The position numbers were made by a program, and so were the translations under genes. Below the pieces are notes generated by a model that was not told where the DNA came from, searched no databases, and saw nothing but the letters and a program-made list of their open reading frames with translations. From G965240465 sp965249525 (lineage in GTDB: Bacteria; SAR324; JACQKK01), in NCBI GenBank assembly GCA_965249525.1, contig OZ252237.1, positions 1,550,001 through 1,614,000 on the forward strand: a DNA stretch of 64,000 nucleotides, written 5' to 3'. This document shows, piece after piece, positions 1-8,810 of the stretch (position 1 is the stretch's first letter; every line of letters starts with the position of its first letter).

Positions 1-48
1 CTGCTTCAGCCCTACCAAAATCGCATGGTGGTCTTCTACAGCCTTTAA
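1..48 (+). CDS. 3' end of an unidentified protein (partial)
   Basis: The window opens in an open frame of 15 codons ending in TAA at 46-48 and reading toward the convergent Fur-family gene. The visible tail (LLQPYQNRMVVFYSL) has a hydrophobic end of the kind seen in several enzyme families, but it is too short to name. It could also be a chance open frame. No start or domain is visible. Confidence 0.3.
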   Translation: MLQPYQNRMVVFYSL

Positions 49-102
49 TTTTTTTAGCTGGCGGGGGATGTTCCCCTGCAAGCTGCTGGGTTGAAAGTGA
101 AA

Positions 103-564
103 CTACTGGCTGCAATCTTTGCACAAGCCACGGAAATAGATATCCACACTTAGGGTCTTGTTTTGGGAGTGTTGGTATTGTGGCAGCTGGTTGGATGAAA
201 GATGGATATCTTGGATACTGTTGCATTTGTTGCAAACGAAGTGTTGGTGTGGATCTGTGACGGTGTCATAGCGTGCAGCTTGATCATTGCAGAACACTTT
301 GCTCAGCAGACCGTGTTGGTGGAAGGCTTCAAGGGTGTTGTAGACCGTGGACAAAGAGATAGAGGGCTGTTCTTTGCGAATTTTCAGATAGATGTCTTCT
401 GTGGGGAGATGGCCTTGGCTGGACAACAAGGTGCGATACACAGCGATGCGCTGGACAGTGACTTTTAAGCCCGTCTTTCGGCAACGTTGCAGAAAGCCTT
501 CCAACCTTTTTTGTGTTGTGGTTGTAGCAGGAAGGGGAGTGGTATGATGTAGTTGAACAGCCAT
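103..564 (-). CDS. Fur/PerR-family metal-dependent transcriptional regulator
   Basis: About 153 residues from the ATG at 562-564. The frame continues open upstream, but that extension (from 675) looks non-homologous. The N-terminal winged helix includes the family pattern TVQRIAVYRTLLSSQGHLP and the recognition-helix segment SLSTVYNTLEAF. The dimerisation domain carries the metal-site region DPHQHFVCNKC and a second CxxC (CKDC) near the C-terminus, so the structural zinc site (two CxxC pairs) is intact. Such proteins repress iron, peroxide or zinc genes when metal-loaded. The PerR-like CxxC pairs and short length suggest peroxide sensing, but this is not decisive. It is divergent from thrC, so the 565-800 spacer probably holds both promoters. 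Confidence 0.88.
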   Translation of the reverse strand: MAVQLHHTTPLPATTTTQKRLEGFLQRCRKTGLKVTVQRIAVYRTLLSSQGHLPTEDIYLKIRKEQPSISLSTVYNTLEAFHQHGLLSKVFCNDQAARYDTVTDPHQHFVCNKCNSIQDIHLSSNQLPQYQHSQNKTLSVDIYFRGLCKDCSQ

Positions 565-648
565 GTAGAGAATGGGACAAGAGTGTGAAAAATTTTTCTG
601 CAACAAATAAGCACTGGATTGCTTTCTAATCGATAAGACAAGAACAGG

Positions 649-654
649 TATAAT
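649..654 (+). promoter_or_regulatory. Possible -10 box upstream of thrC
   Basis: A perfect TATAAT lies about 145 bases upstream of the thrC start, in the spacer between the divergent Fur-family gene and thrC. No good -35 hexamer lies 16-18 bases upstream, so this is weak. The same AT-rich stretch could hold a Fur-type operator. Confidence 0.25.
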
Positions 655-800
655 AATCTTCTTGCAATATATCATATGGAGCTTTACATGCCAATGGCTT
701 TCAATATGGGATTAATTGCTTCAAGCGATTGTGGCGCAGCATTGATAGCAGAGATAGAAGCTGGTACTGCAGTAATGAAAAGAGAATGATGAAGTAGCCG

Positions 801-2210
801 ATGCGGTATTTGAGTACGCGGGGGCAAGTGGGAGTGAGTGATTTTGAATCTGTAGTGATGCGAGGTTTGGCTGCGGACGGGGGTTTGTATGTGCCAGAGA
901 CGCTGCCTCGGCTGAGAACCCCCATGTCACAATGGTCAGAGCAATCATTTGTGGATTGGATGATAGAGATTGTGGGTTTGTATAGCAGCCAGACACTTGA
1001 TAAGGAAGAGCTGGAGAGATTGGTGCGCTCCAGTTATGGCGAATTTTCCCATGCAGAGGTAACTCCCTTGGTACAGGTGGGTCCGATGTGGGTATGCGAG
1101 TTGTTTCATGGTCCTACCTTGGCGTTTAAAGATATCGCCATGCAGTTGCTGGGTCGTCTTTTTGAGTATTTTTTGCGCCGTCGGGGACAACACATGACCA
1201 TTGTGGCAGCCACCTCTGGAGATACAGGAGCAGCTGCTGCAGAGGCTCTGCGTGGTCGTGCAGGAGTGGAAACTTTTGTGTTCTATCCTAAGGGACGTAT
1301 TGCTCCATTGGTAGAGCAGCAAATCACCTCAGTTGCCGACAGCAATGTCCATGCGGTAGCGGTGGAAGGCAGTTTTGATGACTGCCAAGCACTGGTCAAA
1401 GGACTGTTTGCCCAAGAGACTTTTCGTGATGAATTTCAGCTGGCTGCGGTGAATTCCATCAATTGGGCACGTGTGATGGCGCAAATTCCCTATTTTTTTT
1501 ATGCATACGGTCAGTTGGTGGCGCAAAAAGTAGTACAGGCTGGTCAACCTGTTTGTTTCTGCATCCCTTCGGGAAACTTTGGTCACGCCTATGCCGGCCT
1601 GCTGGCTTGGCGAATGGGCTTGCCGGTTTCCAAGCTGCTGGTGGCTACCAACCGTAATCAAGTTCTCTATCATGCCATCCAACAAGGTCGCCTAAGCCAA
1701 GGAATCGTCCAGCAAACCTTGAGTCCTTCTATGGATATCCAAATCTCCAGCAATTTTGAACGCTACTTGTTTGATCTAAGCAAGCGCAACAGCAACCAAC
1801 TGCGCCAATGGATGCAGCAGCTAGAAAGTGGCGCAAAGGTTGAATTACCATCAGAATGCAAAGAACAGATGAGAACACAGCTGCTAGCTGAAAGTGTGGA
1901 TGATGATACCACCTTAAAAGTGATAGCTTCAGTGCAGCAGCGTTACCAGTACCTACTAGACCCCCACAGTGCTGTGGGTTGGCAAGTAGCCGAAGCCAAT
2001 TTGCAAAATCCCACCGTGCTGATGTCCACAGCCCATCCTGCCAAATTTGCTGCTACAGTAGAAAAAGCCACCAACAAACCTCTCCCATTTCCAGATTCCT
2101 TGCAACGCCTGCAAAACCTTCCACGACGCTGCCATTCCTTATCCCCAAACTTGCAGGCAGCCCAACAGTACATCCGTGATAGTGTTCCATCAGACCGCAA
2201 AACTGTCTGA
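801..2210 (+). CDS. thrC: Threonine synthase
   Basis: PLP enzyme converting O-phosphohomoserine to threonine, the last step of threonine synthesis in the cytoplasm. At 469 residues it matches the long bacterial form. The N-terminal segment RYLSTRG with LAADGGLYVPETLP is diagnostic of the family. The PLP lysine is K110 in FHGPTLAFKDIAMQ, the phosphate-binding loop is SGDTGAAAAEAL (about 139-150), and PSGNFGHAYAG follows near 255. The ATG start directly precedes the conserved N-terminus. It stands alone; the next gene (DUF971) begins about 100 bases downstream on the same strand. The coding strand drifts from G/T-rich to C/A-rich along the gene. Confidence 0.96.
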   Translation: MRYLSTRGQVGVSDFESVVMRGLAADGGLYVPETLPRLRTPMSQWSEQSFVDWMIEIVGLYSSQTLDKEELERLVRSSYGEFSHAEVTPLVQVGPMWVCELFHGPTLAFKDIAMQLLGRLFEYFLRRRGQHMTIVAATSGDTGAAAAEALRGRAGVETFVFYPKGRIAPLVEQQITSVADSNVHAVAVEGSFDDCQALVKGLFAQETFRDEFQLAAVNSINWARVMAQIPYFFYAYGQLVAQKVVQAGQPVCFCIPSGNFGHAYAGLLAWRMGLPVSKLLVATNRNQVLYHAIQQGRLSQGIVQQTLSPSMDIQISSNFERYLFDLSKRNSNQLRQWMQQLESGAKVELPSECKEQMRTQLLAESVDDDTTLKVIASVQQRYQYLLDPHSAVGWQVAEANLQNPTVLMSTAHPAKFAATVEKATNKPLPFPDSLQRLQNLPRRCHSLSPNLQAAQQYIRDSVPSDRKTV

Positions 2211-2314
2211 AAGCAATGGGTACATACCAATGTTATGATGGTTTCCTATTCAGCCGCAGTGGATAGAAGCACCAGCGGTTTCGGCATAGACTGTGGCGTG
2301 GACTTTTCTAGAAA

Positions 2315-2677
2315 ATGACAAGCATAAAAACAAACGCACGCAGCATACAAACCAGAGAGGTCTTTTGCAAAGATGGATTATGGGTGCATTGGGCAGATGG
2401 ACAGAGAAGTGTGTACCCTTATGGATTTTTGCGTCGCAATTGTCTGTGCGCAGGGTGCGTGGATGAGTTAAGCGGGGTGCGTCGTTCTTGGCAGGGGGAT
2501 GAAAGCAGCCTGCGGGCAGAACACTGCGAGTATGTGGGTAACTATGCCCTGCGGCTGCGGTTTAGCGATGGTCATGGCAGCGGGATTTACCCTTTTCAGC
2601 GACTAAGGGAATGGTTTGAAGCAGCTAAGGCAGAGAGATTTCCCGCAGGCGGTCCACAAGCAGGGGAGAGTGATTAA
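2315..2677 (+). CDS. DUF971 (GBBH-like N-terminal) domain protein
   Basis: A 120-residue single-domain protein. The core matches the gamma-butyrobetaine-hydroxylase-like N-terminal domain: a short beta-rich module with WADGQRSVYPYGFLRRNCLCAGCVDELSG and, later, VGNYALRLRFSDGHGSGIYPFQRL when read as separate segments. The C-x-C-x2-C grouping suggests metal binding. Stand-alone DUF971 proteins are often encoded near Fe-S carrier or assembly genes, but none is adjacent here. Its TAA overlaps by four bases the stop of the convergent TPR/beta-propeller gene (shared TTAA). Biochemical role not established. Confidence 0.85.
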   Translation: MTSIKTNARSIQTREVFCKDGLWVHWADGQRSVYPYGFLRRNCLCAGCVDELSGVRRSWQGDESSLRAEHCEYVGNYALRLRFSDGHGSGIYPFQRLREWFEAAKAERFPAGGPQAGESD

Positions 2678-4356
2678 CGGACGGGGATTTCCAGCTGATA
2701 GCGCAAAACAGCGTTTCCTCCTTGCTGCTTGCGACCTTGGGCGGTAAGCCACAGATGGGAATTGTCTGGAGCAATAGCTAATCCTACCGGATAGGGATCT
2801 GCAGCAATGTAAAGCATGCGTTTCATACGCTGGGCATCCACCAGTGCCAAACGTTGATCTCTGTTTACGGCAGCCAGCAGCCAGCGACCATCAGAAGTGA
2901 TTTGGGTTGTGCGTACATCCAGCCCCACATAAACCTGCGCCAGGGGAGGCAAGTGCTGCTTGTCGCTGGCTGCCGCCTTTATCAGCTGAGCCAGCTTGTA
3001 CTTGCTAAGGCTGCCACTACGACTGGAGGCAATAAACAACCATTGCCCATCAGGAGAACGCACCAAATGACGCGGCGCATGCGGCATGCCTGTCACATTG
3101 CCCAGCAGTCGCTGCTGGAATACATCCATCACTGCCAGACCACCCTTTTTCATGCGGGATACCAACAAATGCTTCCCGTCTGCACTATACACTGCACCTC
3201 GCAGGCAAAGCCCGCAGTGATTATCTCTGTTGTATTTGGGACCATGGGGATCTAAACGCAATGGTGCAGCAGCAGCAATTTCCCCCACTTGTCGAAAATC
3301 TTGAGGTTCCTGACCGCTAATGTCTATCAGCCCCACAGTATTCTCCCCCCAATGCACAACAGCCAATTGACGACCATCAGGAGACACTGCCAAAGCTTTG
3401 GGAATAGCAGCTGTTGGCATCACCCGCACAATGCTGTCGCTGCGGGTGTCAATGATGCTCACCGCTGAAGGCAGTGCGGCACGTGTGTCGTAACTGCGAC
3501 GGTAAAGGGACACCCACAAATAACGTCCTCCATGAGAAAACACTCCCTCTACTGGCTTGCCAGAAAAATGATTAAACTGCTTGGGGACACCATTGCCCTG
3601 CAAACGCTTTAGCAAAAGCGGGTTGTCCCCAGCATGAAACAAAGCAGCATTTTTGGCTGAGAAATGATGGGGAATAACCTTTAATTTGGACAATTTTTCC
3701 GCATGGTACACCAAAGTAGCCTGTGCCTCTAAGGCTTGGACGTAAATTTTCTCTCCGCTGGGATGAATTTGAACCGATTTGGGTGAAAACACATGTGCAT
3801 CAAAACGATCATTGGCATGGGCTGGTCGGGGGGTGTGATGCTGAAATCGTGCGGTCAATCGCAGCCCAAGACCTTTCCTGCTTACCTGGGTATTGATGGC
3901 GGGACGTTTCAACTGAGGCACTTCGCCACGGGCGCGCTGGCGGGCGCGCTGCAAATAGTCGGGCAAGCCCTGGTGCCCCACTTTTAACTCTGAGGCAATC
4001 TGCCAATGCTTGGCTGCCTCCCCCCATCGCTCTAATATCCAATAACTCCAACCAATCTCATAATGCGCCAACCCATGCTGCGCATCCTTCACCAGCGCCT
4101 GACGGTACAACTCCAATGCCTCCAAAGTTTTGCGCTGCTGCTGTAAGCGATAACCTCGCTGATACAACTGCTGGGCTGCGGTATCTTCTACAGCTTGTGC
4201 ATATAAAGCAGCAGGTACACACAACAGCAAAAATACCCATATCCCCCATATGGGCTTTCTTCTCAGCTGTATGATGTCCTCACGCTGCTTTTGGCGCCTG
4301 TTTGCCAAGCAGAAGAAACTCCTTTGGCAGTTTGCATGAAAGAAGCCAGGGATCAT
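2674..4356 (-). CDS. TPR plus YVTN-type beta-propeller protein, exported or membrane-anchored
   Basis: 560 residues. The N-terminus has a basic stretch then a hydrophobic segment (about 37-54, GIWVFLLLCVPAALYAQA), which looks like a signal peptide or anchor. It is followed by a TPR-like helical repeat region (about 62-125, YQRGYRLQQQRKTLEALELY). The remainder has repeated blades of the YVTN type, such as SPDGRQLAVVHWGENTVGLID and SPDGQWLFIASSRSG. A lone CxxC (HCGLC) sits mid-propeller. It overlaps the larC stop by ATGA, so it is translationally coupled to larC. Probably periplasmic and protein-binding; no catalytic motif seen. The start is uncertain because the 30 residues before the hydrophobic segment are unusual for a signal peptide. 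Confidence 0.75.
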   Translation of the reverse strand: MIPGFFHANCQRSFFCLANRRQKQREDIIQLRRKPIWGIWVFLLLCVPAALYAQAVEDTAAQQLYQRGYRLQQQRKTLEALELYRQALVKDAQHGLAHYEIGWSYWILERWGEAAKHWQIASELKVGHQGLPDYLQRARQRARGEVPQLKRPAINTQVSRKGLGLRLTARFQHHTPRPAHANDRFDAHVFSPKSVQIHPSGEKIYVQALEAQATLVYHAEKLSKLKVIPHHFSAKNAALFHAGDNPLLLKRLQGNGVPKQFNHFSGKPVEGVFSHGGRYLWVSLYRRSYDTRAALPSAVSIIDTRSDSIVRVMPTAAIPKALAVSPDGRQLAVVHWGENTVGLIDISGQEPQDFRQVGEIAAAAPLRLDPHGPKYNRDNHCGLCLRGAVYSADGKHLLVSRMKKGGLAVMDVFQQRLLGNVTGMPHAPRHLVRSPDGQWLFIASSRSGSLSKYKLAQLIKAAASDKQHLPPLAQVYVGLDVRTTQITSDGRWLLAAVNRDQRLALVDAQRMKRMLYIAADPYPVGLAIAPDNSHLWLTAQGRKQQGGNAVLRYQLEIPVR

Positions 4357-5648
4357 GATTTCTTTTGGGAAGGTTTTTGCTGCTGGTTGAGAAAACTTTG
4401 CTGTGCCTGGGCATAGATTTGGGGCAGTGGCAGTTGGTGATTGAGAGCCAGTTGTCTACAGCATTCAAATTCTGGAGAGAAGCGTGTTTGCCCGTTCCAG
4501 TGGATGAGTTTTCCTGTGATCCTGCCCAGGGATGTTTCAAGGGTAAAAGCACTCCTGGGAAGAACAGCACGTTGGCAGGTTTGGTAGCGAATGCCAAGGG
4601 TGTTGGATTCAGAGAATAGCAGCTTGAGGATTTGTTGGTGATGTGCAGGGTGATACCAGACTTGCAACAAGGTGCCTGGACGATTTTTCTTCATTTGAAG
4701 ATGACTGGCAGCCACATCCAAAGCTCCTGCTTCAAAGAGGCATTCCATCAGCCAGCCCAGCCATTCAGGGTTGGCGTTATCCAAGTTGGTTTCAGCACAA
4801 GAGATGGTTTCTTCTTGCCACAGCTGCACTGCATTGTCAGCAGCAGTAGCAGTAGCAGCAACAGTAGCAGCAGCAGCAACAGTAGCAGCAGCAAGAGAAA
4901 TGCCGTCCCCTGGCTGACAAAGAACCGCACGCAGCAGGTTGGGAAATTGTTGGTGTTTGAGGCTGCCAGCACCACAGCCAATCTTCAAAGGAGTAAAACG
5001 AAAAGGCTGAGGCGCCGCTTCAGCAAATGTTGCCAACAGTGCTGCACCTGTAGGAGTGGTGCGTTCCACAGCAGGACCTCCCTTTATCACCGGCAGCCCC
5101 TGCATCAATGCCAAAACAGCAGGCGCAGGAACAGGCATGCGCCCGTGTGCCGTATCCACCCAGCCATCACCCAAAGGAGTAGGCGCACAAAGTACCCGCT
5201 CCACCCCCAGATCCGCCAGCCCCGCACATACACCCACAATGTCCACCAAAGTGTCCCAACCACCCAACTCATGAAAAACCACCTGCTCAGCCAGTACCCC
5301 ATGCACAACCGCCTCAGCCTCAGCCAAACGCTTCAAAACCTCCAGCGCCTGCTGCTTTACACCTTCCTCCAACCGAGCCCTGATGAGCACATCTCGCAGC
5401 TCTTGGGCTGAACGACCATGAGGTTGAGACCCGCTTAACTTCACTCGAAAACGCATAGCCTGAATGCTATGACGCTCTTCCAGCCAACTCTCAAAATCCA
5501 ACCCTTTAATCTGCAGCCCCCCCAAAGCAGTTCCCAACACATCCACAGACATACCCAAATGCAACAGGGCAGCCACAGTCATATCACCTGCAATGCCCCC
5601 CAACGGCTCAAAATAAAGCACAGCCCCTGCTTTAGATGGAAAAGACAT
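4353..5648 (-). CDS. larC: LarC, nickel-pincer cofactor biosynthesis protein
   Basis: LarC inserts nickel into the pyridinium-3,5-bisthiocarboxylate mononucleotide cofactor of lactate racemase and related enzymes. The ATG at 5646-5648 gives about 431 residues and places YFEPLGGIAGDM at the N-terminus, as in the family; the open frame further upstream is low-complexity and not homologous. Other family segments are FHELGGWDTLVDIVG, APTPLGDGWVDTAHGRMPVP and TTPTGAALLATF. In Lactobacillus larC is read through a programmed frameshift, but here it is one frame. An Ala/Thr/Val tract from a GCA/CAG-type microsatellite (4838-4895) sits at the junction of the LarC1-like and LarC2-like halves. No larA, larB or larE is visible nearby. 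Confidence 0.92.
   Translation of the reverse strand: MSFPSKAGAVLYFEPLGGIAGDMTVAALLHLGMSVDVLGTALGGLQIKGLDFESWLEERHSIQAMRFRVKLSGSQPHGRSAQELRDVLIRARLEEGVKQQALEVLKRLAEAEAVVHGVLAEQVVFHELGGWDTLVDIVGVCAGLADLGVERVLCAPTPLGDGWVDTAHGRMPVPAPAVLALMQGLPVIKGGPAVERTTPTGAALLATFAEAAPQPFRFTPLKIGCGAGSLKHQQFPNLLRAVLCQPGDGISLAAATVAAAATVAATATAADNAVQLWQEETISCAETNLDNANPEWLGWLMECLFEAGALDVAASHLQMKKNRPGTLLQVWYHPAHHQQILKLLFSESNTLGIRYQTCQRAVLPRSAFTLETSLGRITGKLIHWNGQTRFSPEFECCRQLALNHQLPLPQIYAQAQQSFLNQQQKPSQKKS
4838..4895. repeat. Trinucleotide microsatellite inside larC
   Basis: An imperfect run of CAG/TAG/CAA triplets on the + strand, read on the - strand as Ala/Thr/Val codons in larC. It keeps the reading frame and falls between the two LarC halves, so it behaves as a variable-length linker. 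Confidence 0.9.
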
Positions 5649-5734
5649 AAAACAACAAAAAATAACAAACAAGAACCCGCCGCAGTCCCTAACATAGCAT
5701 ACTTGTGATACTTCCAAGAGAGCGACCCTGCAAA

Positions 5735-5746
5735 GGGGATTCCCCT
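5735..5746. repeat. Small palindrome GGGGATTCCCC in the larC leader
   Basis: A perfect dyad AGGGGATTCCCCT followed by GC, about 90 bases upstream of the larC ATG. A sister dyad lies 65 bases further out, and similar dyads occur elsewhere in intergenic DNA. It could be an operator for larC or a dispersed REP-like element. Confidence 0.5.
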
Positions 5747-5799
5747 GCTTATACCCAGCGAAGAACTGCCTCTTCGCAAAAAATACCGCAAAGCAGCAC

Positions 5800-5814
5800 A
5801 GGGGAACTTCCCCT
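5800..5814. repeat. Small palindrome AGGGGAACTTCCCCT in the larC leader
   Basis: A perfect 7-1-7 inverted repeat between the end of the LOG-family gene and larC, about 65 bases upstream of the other leader dyad. The pairing and similar sequence suggest a common binding site or repeat family. Confidence 0.5.
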
Positions 5815-5850
5815 TCTGCCAAAAGATATGGCGAAAGGTGTGTGATGGGA

Positions 5851-6429
5851 TTAGGTTGGGCTGTCTATGTGTTGTTGTGCCAGTGGTGTGAGTGCTGTTA
5901 GGGCTTGCTGGGGGGTGGTGTATATTTTCAATTGGTTGAGATGTTTGGGTTTAAGAAAGCCGTGGATAGAAACTTGCTGCAGAAATCCTAGCAGTTCATT
6001 CCAGTAGCCGTTGGTATTGATGAGCATGCAGGGTTTTTGGTGTTCACCTAGTATGAGCCAGATGAAAGCTTCAAAGAGTTCATCCAGTGTCCCAGCACCG
6101 CCAGGTAGAATAATGAAAGCGTTGGCCAGTTGCATCATTTGTTGTTTGCGTTCAAGCAGGGTTTTTACCAACAAGAGTTTTGTTAAACCCTGGTGGGCAA
6201 TTTCTTTTTCAGCCAATCTATGATTCAGCACTCCTATGACTTCTCCATTTGCTTCCAAAGCAGCATCAGCCAGTTCCCCCATCAATCCTATTCTTCCCCC
6301 ACCATAGATTAAGCGCCAGCGGCGTTGGGCGACAGCTTTTCCCAGTATGCGAGCAGAGGCTGCCCATTGGGGATGGTTTCCGCTTGAAGAACCACAGAAC
6401 ACACATATACTAAAAGGGTGTTTATCCAT
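5851..6429 (-). CDS. LOG-family nucleotide 5'-monophosphate nucleosidase (TIGR00730 type)
   Basis: About 192 residues from the ATG at 6427-6429; an ATG ten codons further up also fits. Members hydrolyse the N-glycosidic bond of AMP-like nucleotides and include cytokinin-activating LOG enzymes. The family signature PGGxGTxxE is present as LPGGAGTLDELFEAF, with the Rossmann-like motif YGGGRIGLMGELADAA and N-terminal ICVFCGSSSG. The start codon overlaps the end of rlmE by eight bases (ATGGATAA), so it is co-translated with rlmE. Substrate cannot be told from sequence; a cytoplasmic nucleotide salvage or housekeeping role is likely. Confidence 0.9.
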   Translation of the reverse strand: MDKHPFSICVFCGSSSGNHPQWAASARILGKAVAQRRWRLIYGGGRIGLMGELADAALEANGEVIGVLNHRLAEKEIAHQGLTKLLLVKTLLERKQQMMQLANAFIILPGGAGTLDELFEAFIWLILGEHQKPCMLINTNGYWNELLGFLQQVSIHGFLKPKHLNQLKIYTTPQQALTALTPLAQQHIDSPT

Positions 6430-7066
6430 TGATGGTTGGTGGGTTAGCAGAAACGGCAAATGGTTTTTTATTATATTTTAGGCGTTTCCCCAGCAAAAAT
6501 ACTTCTACACTATGGGGGCGAGATGCTTTGGGCTTGACAATGCGTACCTCTTGGAAACATTGTTGAAAGCGATTATAGAGTATGGATGTTTGTTGACCTT
6601 GGAAGATCTTGGTGAAGAGTGATCTGCCTGGCTTAAGCCATATGAGTGCAAGTTCTAATACAGTTGAGGCAAGTTGTTCAGAGCGTGCGGCATCGGCACT
6701 GGGGATGCCGCTGGTGGTGGGGGCAGCATCGCTGAGGAAGAGATCAAAGGGGGCATGGAGTTGGAGCAATTCTGCTAGTTTGGGCGAGTAAATATCCATC
6801 TGGTGACAGCTTGCTTGCTGGGGCAGTGATATGGAAATCGGTTTGATATCCACACCCAGAACGTGTCCCCGTTCACCCACCTGTTTGGCAGCATATTGGC
6901 ACCATGAACCGGGCGCACAGCCCAAGTCCAGCACCTGCATAGCGGGACGTAACAGTTTGTATTTACGATCAGCTTCAATCAGTTTAAAGACGGAACGGGC
7001 AGCATAGCCTGTCTGTTTGGCTTGGCGTGAGTAAGAGTCGGGACGATGATAACTAACAGGGTTCAT
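6422..7066 (-). CDS. rlmE: 23S rRNA 2'-O-methyltransferase RlmE (FtsJ)
   Basis: Uses S-adenosylmethionine to methylate the 2'-OH of a uridine in the 23S rRNA A-loop. The SAM-binding motif is VLDLGCAPGSWCQYA. The catalytic K-D-K-E set is visible as Lys in SVFKLIEA, Asp in LFLSDAAP, Lys in LFTKIFQG and Glu in SVEVFLLGKRL. The ATG at 7064-7066 (about 214 residues) begins just before the conserved N-terminal region; a GTG at 7106-7108 would add 14 residues. It is the first gene of a two-gene unit with the LOG-family hydrolase. Confidence 0.95.
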   Translation of the reverse strand: MNPVSYHRPDSYSRQAKQTGYAARSVFKLIEADRKYKLLRPAMQVLDLGCAPGSWCQYAAKQVGERGHVLGVDIKPISISLPQQASCHQMDIYSPKLAELLQLHAPFDLFLSDAAPTTSGIPSADAARSEQLASTVLELALIWLKPGRSLFTKIFQGQQTSILYNRFQQCFQEVRIVKPKASRPHSVEVFLLGKRLKYNKKPFAVSANPPTING

Positions 7067-7181
7067 AAAGCAGCGGGGATTGTATTTTGGTAGTAGTTGG
7101 TGCTTCACAGGATACTGTGGGGGTTGTTGCTAAGGCAAGCGGGTTGCATAACAAGAGATGGGTCGGTGAAGAGAAGAAACG

Positions 7182-8804
7182 GTGGCTTGGCAATTTTTTA
7201 AAAGCTGGGGATGGAAGCGTTATGTTCGCTGGCTGCCTTTGGCGGTGGTGGCGGGAGTGTTTTGTTGGTTGGTGTGGGGGTTGGGCGGGTTAGATGTGCG
7301 CTTGGTATTATTGGGAGGTCTGGGTTTGGCGTTTGGGTTATGGGGATGTGGTTTTGGTGTGCAGGGCTTGTGTGCGGGATTATTGGTGCTGCCGTTATTA
7401 TGGCAGTTGTGTTGGTGGCAGATGGATGCGTTTGATTTACTGAAGCGGTTTTCGGATAAGGGAGTTTGGATAGAGGGGGTGGTGCGAGGCTTGGAGACGG
7501 GCGAGAGAAGAAGTGCTCAAGCAGATCTGTTGTTGGGTCAGGTGAAACTGCGTGGAATAGAAGATTGGGGGACGGAAAGAGAAACAGCGCGTGCGGTGGA
7601 ATTGCGTTTGCGTTTGCCTACGAAGGGTAATGAGCGTTGGCGGGTGCGTATAGGAAGACCCTTGCTGCTGAGAACAGGTAAATTGGAGATGGTTTCTGGC
7701 TGGAGTCGCTTGGAGATAGCGGTGAAGGATGCGGTGTGGCGTCCATTGCCGAGAGAGGTGGGATGGGGGGCAAGTATTCAACGGCGATTGGGTTTGCGGG
7801 CAGGATATTATTTGGGGCCTGGAGCGCATGCGGTATATCGACCGGTGATGTTGGGTTTGCGGGAAGTGGATACTCCGGAGGGTCGGGAGGTGGTGCATGG
7901 TTTTCGGGAGGCTGGAGTGGCACATTTGTTGGCGATTAGTGGTTTGCATGTGGGTTTATTATTTGGAGCCTTTTGGCTGGGATTGGGCTGGCTGCGTCGT
8001 TGGTGGGTAGTGTGGCGTGAAGCTGAAGCTGGTCTCAGTTGGCAGCGATGGCTAGCGATGGGTTTGGTATGGGCGCAAATTGTGATGATTGGATTTCCTG
8101 CACCTGCTGTGCGAGCGGGAGTGATGGGAAGTTTGTTGTTATGGGGTAGTTTAGCGGGTTTGCGGATTTCTCGGTTGCATTTGCTGGCAGTGGCAGCTTT
8201 GTTGCTGTTGGTATGGGATGCAAGTGCAGTTTATGCTTTATCGTTTCAGTTATCATTCTTAGCTTATTTTTTTCTCACGGTGGGTTTGGAGTCATTCCCC
8301 CGCAGAAAGGGTGGAGCAGAAAACACCTGGAAGAGGTTGGCTATGCGTGCTGGACGGTTGCTGGGAATGAATTTATGGATCAGTGGGTTTATTATTTTGG
8401 GGTTGTGGCCGCTGACGAATTATGTGTTTGGTCGGGTGAGTTTGCTGGCATTTGCAGGTAATTTATTGGTGGCGCCGTTGTTGGGGTTGGTGATATTGCC
8501 TATAAGTTTGGTAGCAATGGTGACGAGTTTGGTGTTATTGGGTGCGCCAGTGGGATGGTGGCCTGAATGGACGGTATTTGTGATATTGGGTTGGGTGTTG
8601 GAGAGATGGCTGGATTTGGTGCAATGGCTGCGGCTGCATGGATCTTTTTTGGTATTGGAGCATGATCTGGGTTGGTCTGCTGAGACCTTGCTGGGATTTT
8701 ATTTGGGAGCGTTGGGGCTGGTGACAGGCTGGTCTTTGTGGCGAAGGGGAGGGCTAAGAAAAGCAAGAACCATGCTAAAAAACACTCCAAAGGCGCAAGG
8801 ATAA
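7182..8804 (+). CDS. comEC: ComEC/Rec2-family DNA uptake channel, short form
   Basis: An integral membrane protein of 540 residues with many hydrophobic segments, a soluble N-terminal OB-like part (about 85-180) and the competence core. The core has the family motif HLLAISGLHVGLLFG near 248 and PAPAVRAGVMGSLLLWG near 306. In competent bacteria ComEC passes one DNA strand through the inner membrane. The C-terminal metallo-beta-lactamase domain of long ComEC proteins (700-800 residues) is absent: the frame ends in a basic tail and the prepilin peptidase begins six bases on. The start is GTG. It is strongly G/T-rich over its full length, unlike most units here. Confidence 0.88.
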   Translation: MAWQFFKSWGWKRYVRWLPLAVVAGVFCWLVWGLGGLDVRLVLLGGLGLAFGLWGCGFGVQGLCAGLLVLPLLWQLCWWQMDAFDLLKRFSDKGVWIEGVVRGLETGERRSAQADLLLGQVKLRGIEDWGTERETARAVELRLRLPTKGNERWRVRIGRPLLLRTGKLEMVSGWSRLEIAVKDAVWRPLPREVGWGASIQRRLGLRAGYYLGPGAHAVYRPVMLGLREVDTPEGREVVHGFREAGVAHLLAISGLHVGLLFGAFWLGLGWLRRWWVVWREAEAGLSWQRWLAMGLVWAQIVMIGFPAPAVRAGVMGSLLLWGSLAGLRISRLHLLAVAALLLLVWDASAVYALSFQLSFLAYFFLTVGLESFPRRKGGAENTWKRLAMRAGRLLGMNLWISGFIILGLWPLTNYVFGRVSLLAFAGNLLVAPLLGLVILPISLVAMVTSLVLLGAPVGWWPEWTVFVILGWVLERWLDLVQWLRLHGSFLVLEHDLGWSAETLLGFYLGALGLVTGWSLWRRGGLRKARTMLKNTPKAQG

Positions 8805-8810
8805 GAAACC

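Noticed and set aside
4632..5411. 259-codon frame on the + strand opposite larC
   Set aside because: Poly-Ser run comes from reading the larC microsatellite on the other strand; larC has clear family motifs.
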